Source of the DNA: Nocardioides cavernae
Lineage (GTDB): Bacteria > Actinomycetota > Actinomycetes > Propionibacteriales > Nocardioidaceae
Direction: 5' to 3'
DNA length: 64,000 nucleotides
NCBI RefSeq assembly: GCF_016907475.1
Contig: NZ_JAFBCA010000001.1
Coordinates: 868,001-932,000 of the forward strand
Shown here: positions 25,164-33,819 of the stretch, piece after piece
Numbering within the stretch: position 1 is the stretch's first letter
Layout: the number at the start of each line of letters is the position of its first letter
Notes under the pieces: generated by a model
The model's input: only the letters and a program-made list of their open reading frames with translations
Databases searched by the model: none
Told to the model about the DNA's origin: nothing
Position numbers and translations under genes: made by a program

Positions 25164-26270
25164 TCACCCGGACGTGTGTGCGCCGCCCCCCTTGTCCGGG
25201 TTCCCCGGCTTGCCGGGGTCGGTCGGACTGGTGGTGGGGCTGGCTGGACTGGTGGGGGTGGCCGGCGTGGTCGCCGGGCTCGGGTTCGACGAGCTGCCGG
25301 ACTTCCCCGGCCCGTTCCCGTTCCCGTTGCCGTTGTTGCTCTGGCTGTTCGGGTTCGGCTGGTTCGTGGAGCTGTTGTTCTGGCTGCCGGCGTTGTTGTT
25401 GCCGGAGTTCTGGTTGCCCTGGTTGCCCTGGTTCCCCGAGTTGTTCTGGTTCCCCTGGTTGCCGTTCGTCGGCTGGTCGGTGGGCTTGCCGGGAGAGGGA
25501 GACGGGGTCGGCTTGCCGGTCTGCTTCGGCGGGCCGATGAGGTCGACGCAGTAGGTGGCGATCCGGTCGGCGCCGCCGGCCTGGGTCGCGAGCGCGAGGA
25601 AGGCGGCGCTGTCGAGCGACGAGCCGGCGTCGGAGCGGTCGGTGGCCTGGAAGGCCCGGCACAGTCCCTCGAAGCTGGGCGACGGGGTGGCCGGACCGTC
25701 GGTGGTCCCTGACGGGGACTCGGACGGAGTGGCGGACGGGGACCCGGGCGACGTCGTCGAGGTGGAGGAGCCGCTCGAACCGGAGGCTCCGGGTGAGCCG
25801 CTGGCGGACCCGGAAGGACTTCCGTCCGCGCTGCCGCTGTCACCCGGGGTGACGGAGCCGGCCGCGCCGCGTGGTGCATCGGCCGTGGAGTCGCTGGCCC
25901 GGTCGGACGCCTGGCCGGGGAGGCCGGGCAGGCCCGGGAACCCGGGCAGGCCCGGTAGGTCGGTGGAGCTGGCGAGGGCGAAGCCACCGGAGGTCAGGGC
26001 GACGACGGCGCCGGTCGCGATGACGGCCCGGGTGGCGGCGCGGCCCCCGAGTCGCGAGGGCGAGACGTACCCGCTCCTCGTCGACGGTGCGGGCGAGAGT
26101 CGGGCGGACTGGAAGGCCGCTGCCGCTGCGTCCTCGCCGTGGAGCTCGCTCGGGTGCGCCGGAGCACTGGCGGCGGTGAGGGCCCACCCGAGGACGTTGT
26201 CGTGCTCCGCGGGGGCGTCGAGCAGGCGCTCGGCATCACGGCGGGACAGGCGGGGGTCCGGGGTGCTCAT
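25164..26270 (-). CDS. Membrane protein with low-complexity exterior, probable anti-sigma partner
   Basis: A 368-residue single-pass protein. Residues 1-80 are cytoplasmic (SRRDAERLLDAPAEHDNVLGWALTAA) and could hold a sigma factor; one membrane helix lies at about 80-102. The exterior starts with a collagen-like GLPGFPGLPGLPGQ, then Ser/Pro/Gly-rich segments, a small Cys pair domain (GLCRAFQATDRS ... TYCVDLIG), and an Asn/Gln/Gly-rich tail of about 60 residues. It starts 34 bases after the ECF sigma gene, the usual place for an anti-sigma factor. The domain is not a recognisable zinc-binding anti-sigma domain, so the role rests on position. Confidence 0.7.
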   Translation of the reverse strand: MSTPDPRLSRRDAERLLDAPAEHDNVLGWALTAASAPAHPSELHGEDAAAAAFQSARLSPAPSTRSGYVSPSRLGGRAATRAVIATGAVVALTSGGFALASSTDLPGLPGFPGLPGLPGQASDRASDSTADAPRGAAGSVTPGDSGSADGSPSGSASGSPGASGSSGSSTSTTSPGSPSATPSESPSGTTDGPATPSPSFEGLCRAFQATDRSDAGSSLDSAAFLALATQAGGADRIATYCVDLIGPPKQTGKPTPSPSPGKPTDQPTNGNQGNQNNSGNQGNQGNQNSGNNNAGSQNNSSTNQPNPNSQSNNGNGNGNGPGKSGSSSNPSPATTPATPTSPASPTTSPTDPGKPGNPDKGGGAHTSG

Positions 26271-26304
26271 CTCACTCCCTTCAGCGTCACGGCAGTCACA
26301 GGTG

Positions 26305-26856
26305 TTACGGCTCCTCGGAGATTCGCTTGGCCAGCTGCTTGAGGCCGCGGTGGGCCGCCGCGCGCACGGCGCCGGGGCGCTTGCCGAGGATGCGGGCCGC
26401 GGTGGGTGCGTCGAAGCCGAGAACCGTGCGCAGCATGATGGCCTCGGCCTGGTCGCGGGGCAGGGTGCCGATCAGCCGGATCACGGCATCGGAGTTGACC
26501 TTGCCGATGATGTCGGCCTCGAGGTCGATGTCGTCCGGCAGGTCCACGAGGTCCTCGACCGACTCGTCGGCGACCGGCCGGCGCCGGGCGTGGCGCAGGT
26601 GGTCGAGGGCACGGTTGCGGCCGATGGTGGTGATCCACCCGCGGAAGCCGTCGGCGTCGCCGCTGAACCGGTCGAGGTCGCGGAAGGCCTGCGCCCAGGC
26701 CTCGCTGGCGACGTCCTCGGCCTCGGAGGGGCCGACCAGGACGGTGAGGTAGCGCAGGAGCGGTGGCTGGACATGACGGTAGACGACGCGGAACGCCGCC
26801 TCGTCCCCCGCCTGCATCGCCTCGATGGCGCAGTCGAGCCCCTCCTGCTCACCCAC
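26305..26856 (-). CDS. ECF RNA polymerase sigma factor
   Basis: A 183-residue sigma-70 family protein. Region 2 is visible as LRYLTVLVGPSEAEDVASEAWAQAF and GFRGWITTIGRNRALDHLRHARRRP; region 4 as IGTLPRDQAEAIMLRTVLGFDAPTAARILGKRPGAVRAAAHRGLKQL. No region 1 or 3, as expected for ECF sigmas. GACAAT followed by six bases before the GTG hints at a leaderless start. The adjacent membrane protein probably restrains it. Target genes unknown. Confidence 0.92.
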   Translation of the reverse strand: MGEQEGLDCAIEAMQAGDEAAFRVVYRHVQPPLLRYLTVLVGPSEAEDVASEAWAQAFRDLDRFSGDADGFRGWITTIGRNRALDHLRHARRRPVADESVEDLVDLPDDIDLEADIIGKVNSDAVIRLIGTLPRDQAEAIMLRTVLGFDAPTAARILGKRPGAVRAAAHRGLKQLAKRISEEP

Positions 26857-26932
26857 GGGCGCATTGTCACCCGAAGACGGTCGTCAGGCCCACAGAACCC
26901 CCGGCCGGTGCCCCGGAGATCCCGGTTCGACC

Positions 26933-27706
26933 TCAGCCTCGCGGGGGACGCGGGACGAAGAGCGGCACTCGGGCGGCGTACTCGTCCCACCCCTCGCGCT
27001 GCGACATCGTCCGCTCGAGCAGCTTGGCGCCGGTCACGTTGCGCACGAAGTACGTCATCGCGGCGGGCGCCCACACGGTGAGCAGGCCCGGAAGCCAGCC
27101 CAGCGCCAGTGCGCCGGCGATCCAGAGTCCCCACCACACGCAGGCGTCGCCGAAGTAGTTGGGGTGCCGGCTCCAGCCCCACAGGCCGGTGTCGAGGATC
27201 ATCGGTCGCGACTCGCGCGGCTGGGCCTTGTAGGCCTCGAGCTGCGCGTCGCCGACGACCTCGAAGAACACCCCCACCGCCCAGACCACGACACCCGCCC
27301 ACACCACGGTCCACCAGCGGACGTCGTACGCCGCCGCGACCTGGACCGGCGCGGAGATGAGGAACGCGACGACGGCCTGCGTCAGGAAGACCTTGGTGAC
27401 GACGCGGCCCGCGCCGGAGGACCAGCCCGGCCCGCCGAGCATCTTCTCGTAGCGCGGGTCCTCGCCGTGCCCGCGCGAGCGGCGCCCGATGTGCCACGCG
27501 AGTCGGCCGCCCCACGCGGTGACGAGGGCGGCGAGGAGCCAGGAGTGGGCATCGGGCCACACGAGCGCCAGGGCGAGGGCGATCGCGACGAACGCCAGCC
27601 CCCAGGCCACGTCGACCACGGCGACCCTGTCCAGGCGACGGCTCACCGCCGCCGTCGACCCCATGACGACGGCTGCCGCGAGGAGCGCGACCAGCGCGGC
27701 ACTCAC
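26933..27706 (-). CDS. DUF1295 membrane protein (steroid 5-alpha-reductase-like)
   Basis: A 257-residue polytopic protein with about seven helices. The C-terminal hallmark of DUF1295/ICMT-like enzymes is present: FFEVVGDAQLEAYKAQP, then GLWGWSRHPNYFGDACVWWGLW, where the RHPNYF segment binds NADPH or SAM in relatives. Last gene of the sigK operon; its GTG overlaps the previous stop by four bases. A homologous gene sits in the mycobacterial sigK/ufaA1 locus (family recall). Probably reduces or modifies a lipid made by the cyclopropane-type enzymes upstream. Confidence 0.85.
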   Translation of the reverse strand: MSAALVALLAAAVVMGSTAAVSRRLDRVAVVDVAWGLAFVAIALALALVWPDAHSWLLAALVTAWGGRLAWHIGRRSRGHGEDPRYEKMLGGPGWSSGAGRVVTKVFLTQAVVAFLISAPVQVAAAYDVRWWTVVWAGVVVWAVGVFFEVVGDAQLEAYKAQPRESRPMILDTGLWGWSRHPNYFGDACVWWGLWIAGALALGWLPGLLTVWAPAAMTYFVRNVTGAKLLERTMSQREGWDEYAARVPLFVPRPPRG

Positions 27707-29028
27707 CACGCGCGGACCGCCGGCAGGGTGTGGGGACCGCCGGGGCGGACGGCCAGGACCTGGTCGACGCCCATCCGACCGTCGCGGAACGCGAGCGCGC
27801 CGCCGACGAGGTAGAGCCGCCACACGCGGACGACCTCCTCGCCGACGAGCTCGCGCAGGCGCGGCAGGTTGGCCTCGAAGTTGGCCGTCCAGCCCGCGAC
27901 GGTGTGCACGTAGTGCTCGCGCATCGCGTGCACGTCACGCACCTCGAGCCCGCCCGCCTCGATCAGGCCGACGGTCTCGCCGACCGGCCGCATCGTCATG
28001 TCGGGGGCGATGAACGACTCGATGAACGGGCCGCCGCCCGGGTGCTTGCCGCCACCGGCGCCCTGGCGCGACATCTGCTGGACCAGCACCCGCCCACCCG
28101 GCCGGACCGCGCGGCGCAGCACCTCGACGTACGTCGCGTAGTTGCGCGCACCGACGTGCTCGCCCATCTCCAGCGAGCCGACCGCGTCGAAGTGGTCGCG
28201 CTCGGGGACCTCGCGGTAGTCCTGCAGCCGGATCTCGACCCGGTCCTGCAGCCCGCGCTCAGCGATCCGGGCGTCGATGAACGCCTTCTGCTCCGCCGAG
28301 ATCGTCACCCCGGTGACCTGTGCCCCGAAGTGCTCGGCCGCGTGCAGCGAGAGCGAGCCCCAGCCGCAGCCGACGTCCAGCATCCTCGTCCCCGGCTCGA
28401 GCCCGAGCTTGGTGCAGACGAGGTCGAGCTTGGCGCGCTGCGCCTCCTCGAGCGGGGTGTCCGGCGTCGCGTGGTAGCCGCAGCTGTAGGCCATCTGCGG
28501 CTCGAGGACGAGGGAGTAGAACTCGTTGGAGAGGTCGTAGTGGTGGCTGATCGACGACCGGTCGCGGGCGAGGCTGTGCAGCCGGCCCTTGATCTGCGCC
28601 TGCGACGCCGGCGGTGCCGGCGGCCGGCCGAGCGCGCCGAGGTCGGCGGCGGTGCGGACCGCGTCGACCAGGGCGCGCGGCGAGAGGCGTACGCCGGACA
28701 GGCCGCGTTCGGCGCCGACCGCGAAGGCGTGGGTGAGGGCGGAGCCGAGGTCCCAGCCGTCCTGCTCGGGCACGTCGAGCTCGCCGGTCACGTAGGCCTG
28801 CGCGGCGCCGAGCTCGCCCGGGTGCCACAGCAGCCGGCGCAGCGCGTCGGGGGACCGCAGCACCACCAGCGGGGCGCCGGCGGGTCCGGCGACCGAGCCG
28901 TCCCACGCCTGCAGGCGCACCGGCAGGTCGCCCCCGATGAACGGCCGGACCGCTGCGGCGAGGCGGTCCGCGACGCCCGCGGACGTGAGCGTGGTGTCGG
29001 ACGGTGCGGTCCGGGTCACGGGTGTCAC
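27703..29028 (-). CDS. Cyclopropane-fatty-acyl-phospholipid synthase family methyltransferase 2
   Basis: A 441-residue SAM-dependent lipid methyltransferase. The N-terminal lipid-binding part ends with ISHHYDLSNEFYSLVLEPQMAYSCGY, the family signature; SAM motif I is MLDVGCGWGSLSLHAAEHFG followed by VTGVTIS. Uses membrane phospholipid acyl chains as substrate. It is the second of two adjacent paralogues that differ considerably, suggesting different chain positions or products (cyclopropane versus methyl branch). GTG overlaps the previous stop. Confidence 0.9.
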   Translation of the reverse strand: MTPVTRTAPSDTTLTSAGVADRLAAAVRPFIGGDLPVRLQAWDGSVAGPAGAPLVVLRSPDALRRLLWHPGELGAAQAYVTGELDVPEQDGWDLGSALTHAFAVGAERGLSGVRLSPRALVDAVRTAADLGALGRPPAPPASQAQIKGRLHSLARDRSSISHHYDLSNEFYSLVLEPQMAYSCGYHATPDTPLEEAQRAKLDLVCTKLGLEPGTRMLDVGCGWGSLSLHAAEHFGAQVTGVTISAEQKAFIDARIAERGLQDRVEIRLQDYREVPERDHFDAVGSLEMGEHVGARNYATYVEVLRRAVRPGGRVLVQQMSRQGAGGGKHPGGGPFIESFIAPDMTMRPVGETVGLIEAGGLEVRDVHAMREHYVHTVAGWTANFEANLPRLRELVGEEVVRVWRLYLVGGALAFRDGRMGVDQVLAVRPGGPHTLPAVRAW

Positions 29029-30413
29029 CGGTCCTCCCGGGTGAAGGTGAGCTGCGAGACGTCGAGGTAGCCGCTCGCGAAACCGGCTTGCGAGTAGGCG
29101 AGGTAGAAGTGCCAGACCCGCATGAAGAGGTCGTCGAAGCCGAGGGCGAGGACGGCGTCCCGCTGGGCGAGGAACCGGCGGTCCCAGCGGCGCAGCGTCT
29201 CGGCGTAGTGGTCGCCCATCGCGAGCTGCCCTGTCAGCCGGAGGGTTGTCTCGCCGCGGGTGACCTGGTCGATGACCTCGACGCTGGGGAGGAAGCCGCC
29301 GGGGAAGATGTACTTGTTGATCCAGGTGTGGCCGTCGCGGGTGGCGAGCATCCGGTCGTGCGGCATCGTGATCGCCTGGATCGCGACTCGGCCGCCGGGC
29401 GCCAGCACGCGGTCGATGGTGCTGAAGTAGGTGCCCCAGAACTCGTGGCCGACGGCCTCGACCATCTCCACGGACAGCACAGCGTCGTACGTCGCCCCGG
29501 TGGCGGCGAGCGCGCGGTAGTCCATCAGCTCGACGTGGACGCGGTCGGCGAACCCGGCCGCGGCGATCCGCTCCTCGGCGAGCTCGAGCTGCTCGACCGA
29601 CAGCGTGATCGTGTGGACGCGCGCGCCCCGCCGGGCGGCACGGATGGCGAGCTCGCCCCACCCGGTCCCGATCTCGAGGACCCGGGTGCCCGCGGTGACG
29701 CCGGCCTCGTCGAGGAGGCGCTCGACCTTGCGGCCCTGCGCGTCCGCGAGGTCGGGTTTGTGGACGGTCGGGTCCCGGTCGTCGGTGGGCTCTGGTGGCG
29801 TGGCGACCAGGTGGTCACCGACGGAGCCGGGGCCCTTGCCGGCCGGGAGGACGGAGGTGTCGAAGAGCGCGGACGAATAGCTCAGCGTCTCATCGAGGAA
29901 GAGCGCGAAGAGCTCGTTGGACAGGTCGTAGTGGTGCGAGACGTTGGCCTGGCTGTTGGCCTCGGTGCTGCGCTGGTGGCTGGGCAGCCGGGGCGTGACG
30001 AGGGCACGGAGCCGTTGCAGCGGCTCCGGGACCAACGTCGCCATCCGGGCCGCCGGCACGGTGAGGAAGCCGGCCAGGTCGTCGGCGTCCCAGGCGCCGG
30101 TCAGGTAGGCCTCGCCGAAGCCGATCAGGCCGTCGCGACCCACCCGGGCGTAGAACTCCTCGGGCCGGTGCAGGCGCATCCGCGGTCCACCGCGCCCGTA
30201 GGTGCGGCCGGACGGCGCCTCCACGACCGTGACGTCCAGGCGGGCGACGGCGGCGCGGAAGAGGCGCCGCGCGACGGCGGCCGAGACGGCGGTGCGGGGC
30301 CCGGAAGGCAGCTGCTCGAGGGCGGGCATGCCCTGCGTGCCCTCGCGGTGGTCGAGGAAGGCACCCTGGTGCCCGTCACGAGACTGGTCTTCGTGGTTCT
30401 TCTCGAGGGTCAT
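29025..30413 (-). CDS. Cyclopropane-fatty-acyl-phospholipid synthase family methyltransferase 1
   Basis: A 462-residue paralogue of the downstream enzyme. VSHHYDLSNELFALFLDETLSYSSALF is the family signature; SAM motif I is VLEIGTGWGELAIRAARRG. An insert of about 30 residues (GKGPGSVGDHLVATPPEPTDDR) lies between the signature and the SAM motif. GGAGGGAG precedes the ATG, which overlaps the FAD-DUF1365 stop. It corresponds in position to ufaA1 next to mycobacterial sigK. Acts at the inner face of the membrane. Confidence 0.9.
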   Translation of the reverse strand: MTLEKNHEDQSRDGHQGAFLDHREGTQGMPALEQLPSGPRTAVSAAVARRLFRAAVARLDVTVVEAPSGRTYGRGGPRMRLHRPEEFYARVGRDGLIGFGEAYLTGAWDADDLAGFLTVPAARMATLVPEPLQRLRALVTPRLPSHQRSTEANSQANVSHHYDLSNELFALFLDETLSYSSALFDTSVLPAGKGPGSVGDHLVATPPEPTDDRDPTVHKPDLADAQGRKVERLLDEAGVTAGTRVLEIGTGWGELAIRAARRGARVHTITLSVEQLELAEERIAAAGFADRVHVELMDYRALAATGATYDAVLSVEMVEAVGHEFWGTYFSTIDRVLAPGGRVAIQAITMPHDRMLATRDGHTWINKYIFPGGFLPSVEVIDQVTRGETTLRLTGQLAMGDHYAETLRRWDRRFLAQRDAVLALGFDDLFMRVWHFYLAYSQAGFASGYLDVSQLTFTREDR

Positions 30414-32443
30414 CGGACTCCCTCCTGTCGATGGGTCGGTCGGGGACGGACCGGCAGCCGGCGGGTCCACAGCCAGATGCCGTGCGCGCGGATGAGCGCG
30501 CTGCCGCGCAGCGCCGCGCCGAGGGTCCGGCGGACGGGTACGTCGCTGCGGGTGCCGGTGAGGCTCGCGCTGAAGGGCGCGGACCCGTCGTCGTGACCAC
30601 GCAGCGTGATCGCGATGTCGAGGCGGTCGGTCGGGACGGGCACGGCGACGTCGTACGTGCCGTCGACGCCGTGGAAGGGCGAGACGTAGAGCGCCTTGTC
30701 GGTGCGGGCGCGGCCCTGCTCGTCGGGGTGGACGAGGTAGGCGTGCCGGTCGCCGTAGGTGTTGTGCACCTCGACGACCACGCCCGCCTGGCGCGCCCGG
30801 TCGTCGAAGCACCAGAACACGCTGATCGGGTTGAAGCAGTGGCCGAGCGAGCGCGGGTGCGCCGCCATCAGGATCGTGCCGGGACGGTCGCCGTCGCCGA
30901 GCGAGACGCCGTTGTCGGCGAGGAACGACTCGACGTTGTCGCGCAGCGTGGCGTCGGGCGCACCGAGGTGGTCGCGTGCCTCGAACCGCGCCAGCACGCC
31001 GTGGTCGGGCAGGTCGTCGAGGTCGACGAGCCAGAAGGTCGAGCGGTGCTCGAAGGTGCGCCGGAACGGGGTGCGCCGGGTGTGGCGGATGGTGGTCTCG
31101 AAGCGGCCCGGCCGCGGCAGCGTCGGGGTGGTGCGGACCCAGGGCAGGCCGAGGTGGGTGGCGGCCGCGAGACCCGAGCGTGCGCCGTCCTCGTGGAAGC
31201 CCCAGCCGTGGTAGGCCCCGGCGAAGACGATCCGCGTCGTGTTGATCGCGGGGAGCCGGCGCGATGCGGCCACCGACGCGGGCGTGTAGAGCGGGTGCTC
31301 GTACTCCATCCGGTCGATGACGCTCGCCGGGTCGACGAGGCCCTCGCCGCCCAGGGTGACGAGGTAGTGGGTGTCGGTGGGCAGCCGCTGGAGGCGGGTG
31401 AGGTCGTAGGTGACGGTGACTCCCCGGCCCTCGTCCTCCGGCCTCCGGTAGTTCCACGATGCCCGGGCGCCGGGCGCGGTCGGCAGCAGCGAGGCGTCGG
31501 TGTGGAGGAGCGCGGGGTTGCTGCTGTAGGGCAGCGCGGCGAGGACCTCGCGCTGGAGGTCGGTCGGCGACTCGAGCATCGCGAGCGCGTGGGAGGGGTG
31601 CGTGGCGACCACGACCGCGTCGAAGCGGGTGGTCGCGCCGCTGCCGTCGGTGACCTCGACGCCGTCGGCGAGCTCGTGCACCGACGTCACCTTGGTCTCC
31701 AGCCGGACCTCCTGCAGGCCGGCGGCCACCGCGGCGACGTACGTCGCTGAGCCGCCGGTGACCGTGCGCCACTCCGGCGAGCCGAAGACGCCGAGCATCC
31801 CGTGGTGCTCGAGGAAGGTGAAGAGGTAGCGGGCGGGGTAGTCCAGGGACGTCGCCGGGTCGCACGACCAGACGGCCGCCACCAGCGGCTCCATGAAGTG
31901 TCGGACGAACCCGGGGGAGAAGCCGCCGTCGCGCAGGAAGTCGCGCAGCGTCTGGTCGGCCCCGGCGTCATACGAACCCGCACCGGTGGGTGACGATCCG
32001 GATGACGCAGCGCCCTCGGCGAGCAGGGCCTTCGCCCGGCGGTGGAAGCGGGGGATCTCCAGCAGCATCCGCCAGTGCTCGCGCGATCGGAGCGAGGACC
32101 GCTGGGCGAACAGGCCGCGAACGCCGAGCGCACCGGCGTACTCGACGCCCGTGCCGGCGTCGCTGACCGACAGGGACATCTCCGAGGGCTGGGTCGCCAC
32201 ACCCAGCTCGGCGAAGAGCCGCAGCAGGGTGGGGTAGGTCCGGCGGTTGTGGACGATGAATCCGGTGTCGATGGCCAGCGCGCCGTCGGGGGTCGCGACG
32301 CGGTGGGTGTCGGCGTGGCCGCCGAGGCGGTCGTCGGCCTCGTAGAGGGTCACGTGGGCGGTGCGCGAGGCGATCCAGGCCGCGGTGAGACCCGCCACGC
32401 CGGAGCCGACGACGGCGATCCGGCGTGGTGCGTGGGCGGTCAT
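30410..32443 (-). CDS. FAD-dependent amine oxidase-like protein fused to DUF1365
   Basis: A 677-residue fusion. Residues 1-440 are a flavoprotein: Rossmann motif VVGSGVAGLTAAW (11-23), YEADDRLGGHADT, DTGFIVHNRRTYP, and FAD-closing motif FAGAYHGWGFHEDGARSG near 407-424. Residues about 446-670 are DUF1365 (HRSTFWLVDLDDLPD, HPRSLGHCFNPISVFWCFD, YVSPFHGVDGTYD). In other actinobacteria and proteobacteria these are usually two neighbouring genes beside a cyclopropane synthase; here the reading frame is continuous. Together they probably oxidise or prepare membrane acyl chains for the methyltransferases. ATGA overlaps on both sides. Confidence 0.9.
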   Translation of the reverse strand: MTAHAPRRIAVVGSGVAGLTAAWIASRTAHVTLYEADDRLGGHADTHRVATPDGALAIDTGFIVHNRRTYPTLLRLFAELGVATQPSEMSLSVSDAGTGVEYAGALGVRGLFAQRSSLRSREHWRMLLEIPRFHRRAKALLAEGAASSGSSPTGAGSYDAGADQTLRDFLRDGGFSPGFVRHFMEPLVAAVWSCDPATSLDYPARYLFTFLEHHGMLGVFGSPEWRTVTGGSATYVAAVAAGLQEVRLETKVTSVHELADGVEVTDGSGATTRFDAVVVATHPSHALAMLESPTDLQREVLAALPYSSNPALLHTDASLLPTAPGARASWNYRRPEDEGRGVTVTYDLTRLQRLPTDTHYLVTLGGEGLVDPASVIDRMEYEHPLYTPASVAASRRLPAINTTRIVFAGAYHGWGFHEDGARSGLAAATHLGLPWVRTTPTLPRPGRFETTIRHTRRTPFRRTFEHRSTFWLVDLDDLPDHGVLARFEARDHLGAPDATLRDNVESFLADNGVSLGDGDRPGTILMAAHPRSLGHCFNPISVFWCFDDRARQAGVVVEVHNTYGDRHAYLVHPDEQGRARTDKALYVSPFHGVDGTYDVAVPVPTDRLDIAITLRGHDDGSAPFSASLTGTRSDVPVRRTLGAALRGSALIRAHGIWLWTRRLPVRPRPTHRQEGVR

Positions 32444-33177
32444 GCCGCCTGGGTCAGGTCGAAGACGGCGATCGGGTCGCTGGTGGGCTGCGTGGAGCCT
32501 CCGTCCGGCTCGACCGTGATGCCGACGGCGGCGGCCGCCCCAGCGGACCCGTCGAGGACGACGGTCTGGTCCGGCTCGTCGGGCATCAACCCGGCCGAGA
32601 CGAACTGGTCACCATCGATGAACCACAGCTCGTAGTCCTTGCCCGAAGGGGCGGAGACCATGTCCTCGGTGGTGATCACCGCACGGTCCTGGGACTTCGA
32701 CCGGGTGACGGTCGCGTTGCCTGCTTCGCCGAGGTCGACGGAGACCGCCTGCGCGTCGGGGGCCTGGAGGACCTGCTCGGCCGCGGTCAGCCGCTCGACC
32801 TCGTCGGACGGGGCCCAGGGCTGCGTCACCAGGGCGCCGACCCCGACGATGAGCGCGAGTGCCGCCGCGACCAGAAAGGGCACCCAGCCCCGCCCCCGTG
32901 CTGCCGGTCGGTCGGCGTGGCGCGACGGGGACGCGGTCACCTCAGGGGCGAGCGGGCGGATCTGGGAGATGCCGGCGAGGACCGAGTCGCGCAGCGCCGC
33001 CGGCGGCGTGACCGCGACGGTCTCGGACAGCAGGGCAGCCGTCTCGCGGAGCTCGGCGACCTCGGCGCGGCAGTCCTCGCACGTGGCGAGGTGCTGCTCG
33101 AACCGCGCACGCTCGAGCTCGTCGAGAGCGTCCATGGCGTAGGCGCCCGTGAGCTTGTGGATGTCCATCTCACTCAT
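32440..33177 (-). CDS. rskA: Anti-sigma-K factor (RskA-like)
   Basis: A 245-residue membrane anti-sigma factor. The cytoplasmic domain (1-60) has IHKLTGAYAMDALDELERARFEQHLATCEDCRAEV, with the HxxxCxxC zinc-type motif. One membrane helix at about 103-125 (GWVPFLVAAALALIVGVGALVT); the outer domain (about 130-245) is the RskA C-terminal fold with KDYELWFIDGDQFVSAGLMP. In mycobacteria RskA holds SigK at the membrane until cleaved by proteases on redox signals. ATG overlaps the sigma stop. Confidence 0.93.
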   Translation of the reverse strand: MSEMDIHKLTGAYAMDALDELERARFEQHLATCEDCRAEVAELRETAALLSETVAVTPPAALRDSVLAGISQIRPLAPEVTASPSRHADRPAARGRGWVPFLVAAALALIVGVGALVTQPWAPSDEVERLTAAEQVLQAPDAQAVSVDLGEAGNATVTRSKSQDRAVITTEDMVSAPSGKDYELWFIDGDQFVSAGLMPDEPDQTVVLDGSAGAAAAVGITVEPDGGSTQPTSDPIAVFDLTQAA

Positions 33178-33788
33178 GACGCCACTCCCATCAGGTCCCG
33201 CAGGCGGATCAGTCCGTCGCGTATTCGTGTCTTGGCCGTCCCGAGCGGGACGTCCAGCAAGGTAGCCACTTCGGTGTGCGTGTAGCCGCCGAAGTAGGTG
33301 AGCTCGACGGCCTGGCGCTGCACGTCGGTCAGGGTGGCGACCGCGCCGCGCACGCGGGCTGCGTCGAGCGAGGCGTGTGCGGCCTCGGAGGTCTGGTCGT
33401 GGTCGGTCGGCGCGGCCTCGCGGTTCCACGTCTCGTCGCGGGACGTGGCGGCCTCGACCGAGCGGACCCGGTCGACGGCCTTGCGGTGGACGATGGTCAG
33501 CAACCAGCCGACCGCGCTGCCGCGCTCGGCGTCGTACCTCGTGCTGGACCGCCAGGCGTCGAGGTAGGCCTCCTGGGCGACCTCCTCGGCGTGCGCCGGG
33601 TTGCGGACCACGCGCAGCGCCAGGCCGTAGGCCCGCGCCGACGTCGCGTCGTAGAACGCGGCGAAGGCCGCTTCGTCGCCCCGCGCTGCCTGCCGGAGCA
33701 GGTCGGACAGCCGAGCCGGGTCGCCCCCGGACGGGGCGCCCTCGGGCACCCCGTCCGGTACGGGCCTCACGTGGTCCACGTCAGTCAT
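33174..33788 (-). CDS. sigK: ECF sigma factor SigK
   Basis: A 204-residue ECF sigma. Region 2: AFAAFYDATSARAYGLALRVVRNPAHAEEVAQEAYLDAWR with GWLLTIVHRKAVDRVRS. Region 4: LTDVQRQAVELTYFGGYTHTEVATLLDVPLGTAKTRIRDGLIRLRD. Direct coupling to an RskA-type anti-sigma, the fasciclin lipoprotein upstream and the lipid genes downstream reproduces the mycobacterial sigK locus. Starts 27 bases after the fasciclin stop, separated by a hairpin, so it is likely part of its own regulon through readthrough. Confidence 0.93.
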   Translation of the reverse strand: MTDVDHVRPVPDGVPEGAPSGGDPARLSDLLRQAARGDEAAFAAFYDATSARAYGLALRVVRNPAHAEEVAQEAYLDAWRSSTRYDAERGSAVGWLLTIVHRKAVDRVRSVEAATSRDETWNREAAPTDHDQTSEAAHASLDAARVRGAVATLTDVQRQAVELTYFGGYTHTEVATLLDVPLGTAKTRIRDGLIRLRDLMGVAS

Positions 33789-33797
33789 CCTTACGTA

Positions 33798-33819
33798 GTG
33801 ATCGTCAGCCGACGATCAC
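33798..33819 (-). terminator. Attenuator-like hairpin between fasciclin gene and sigK
   Basis: Perfect 9-base arms GTGATCGTC / GACGATCAC with a 4-base loop. One arm contains the fasciclin stop codon. Placed to let the lipoprotein be made in excess over SigK. Confidence 0.55.
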
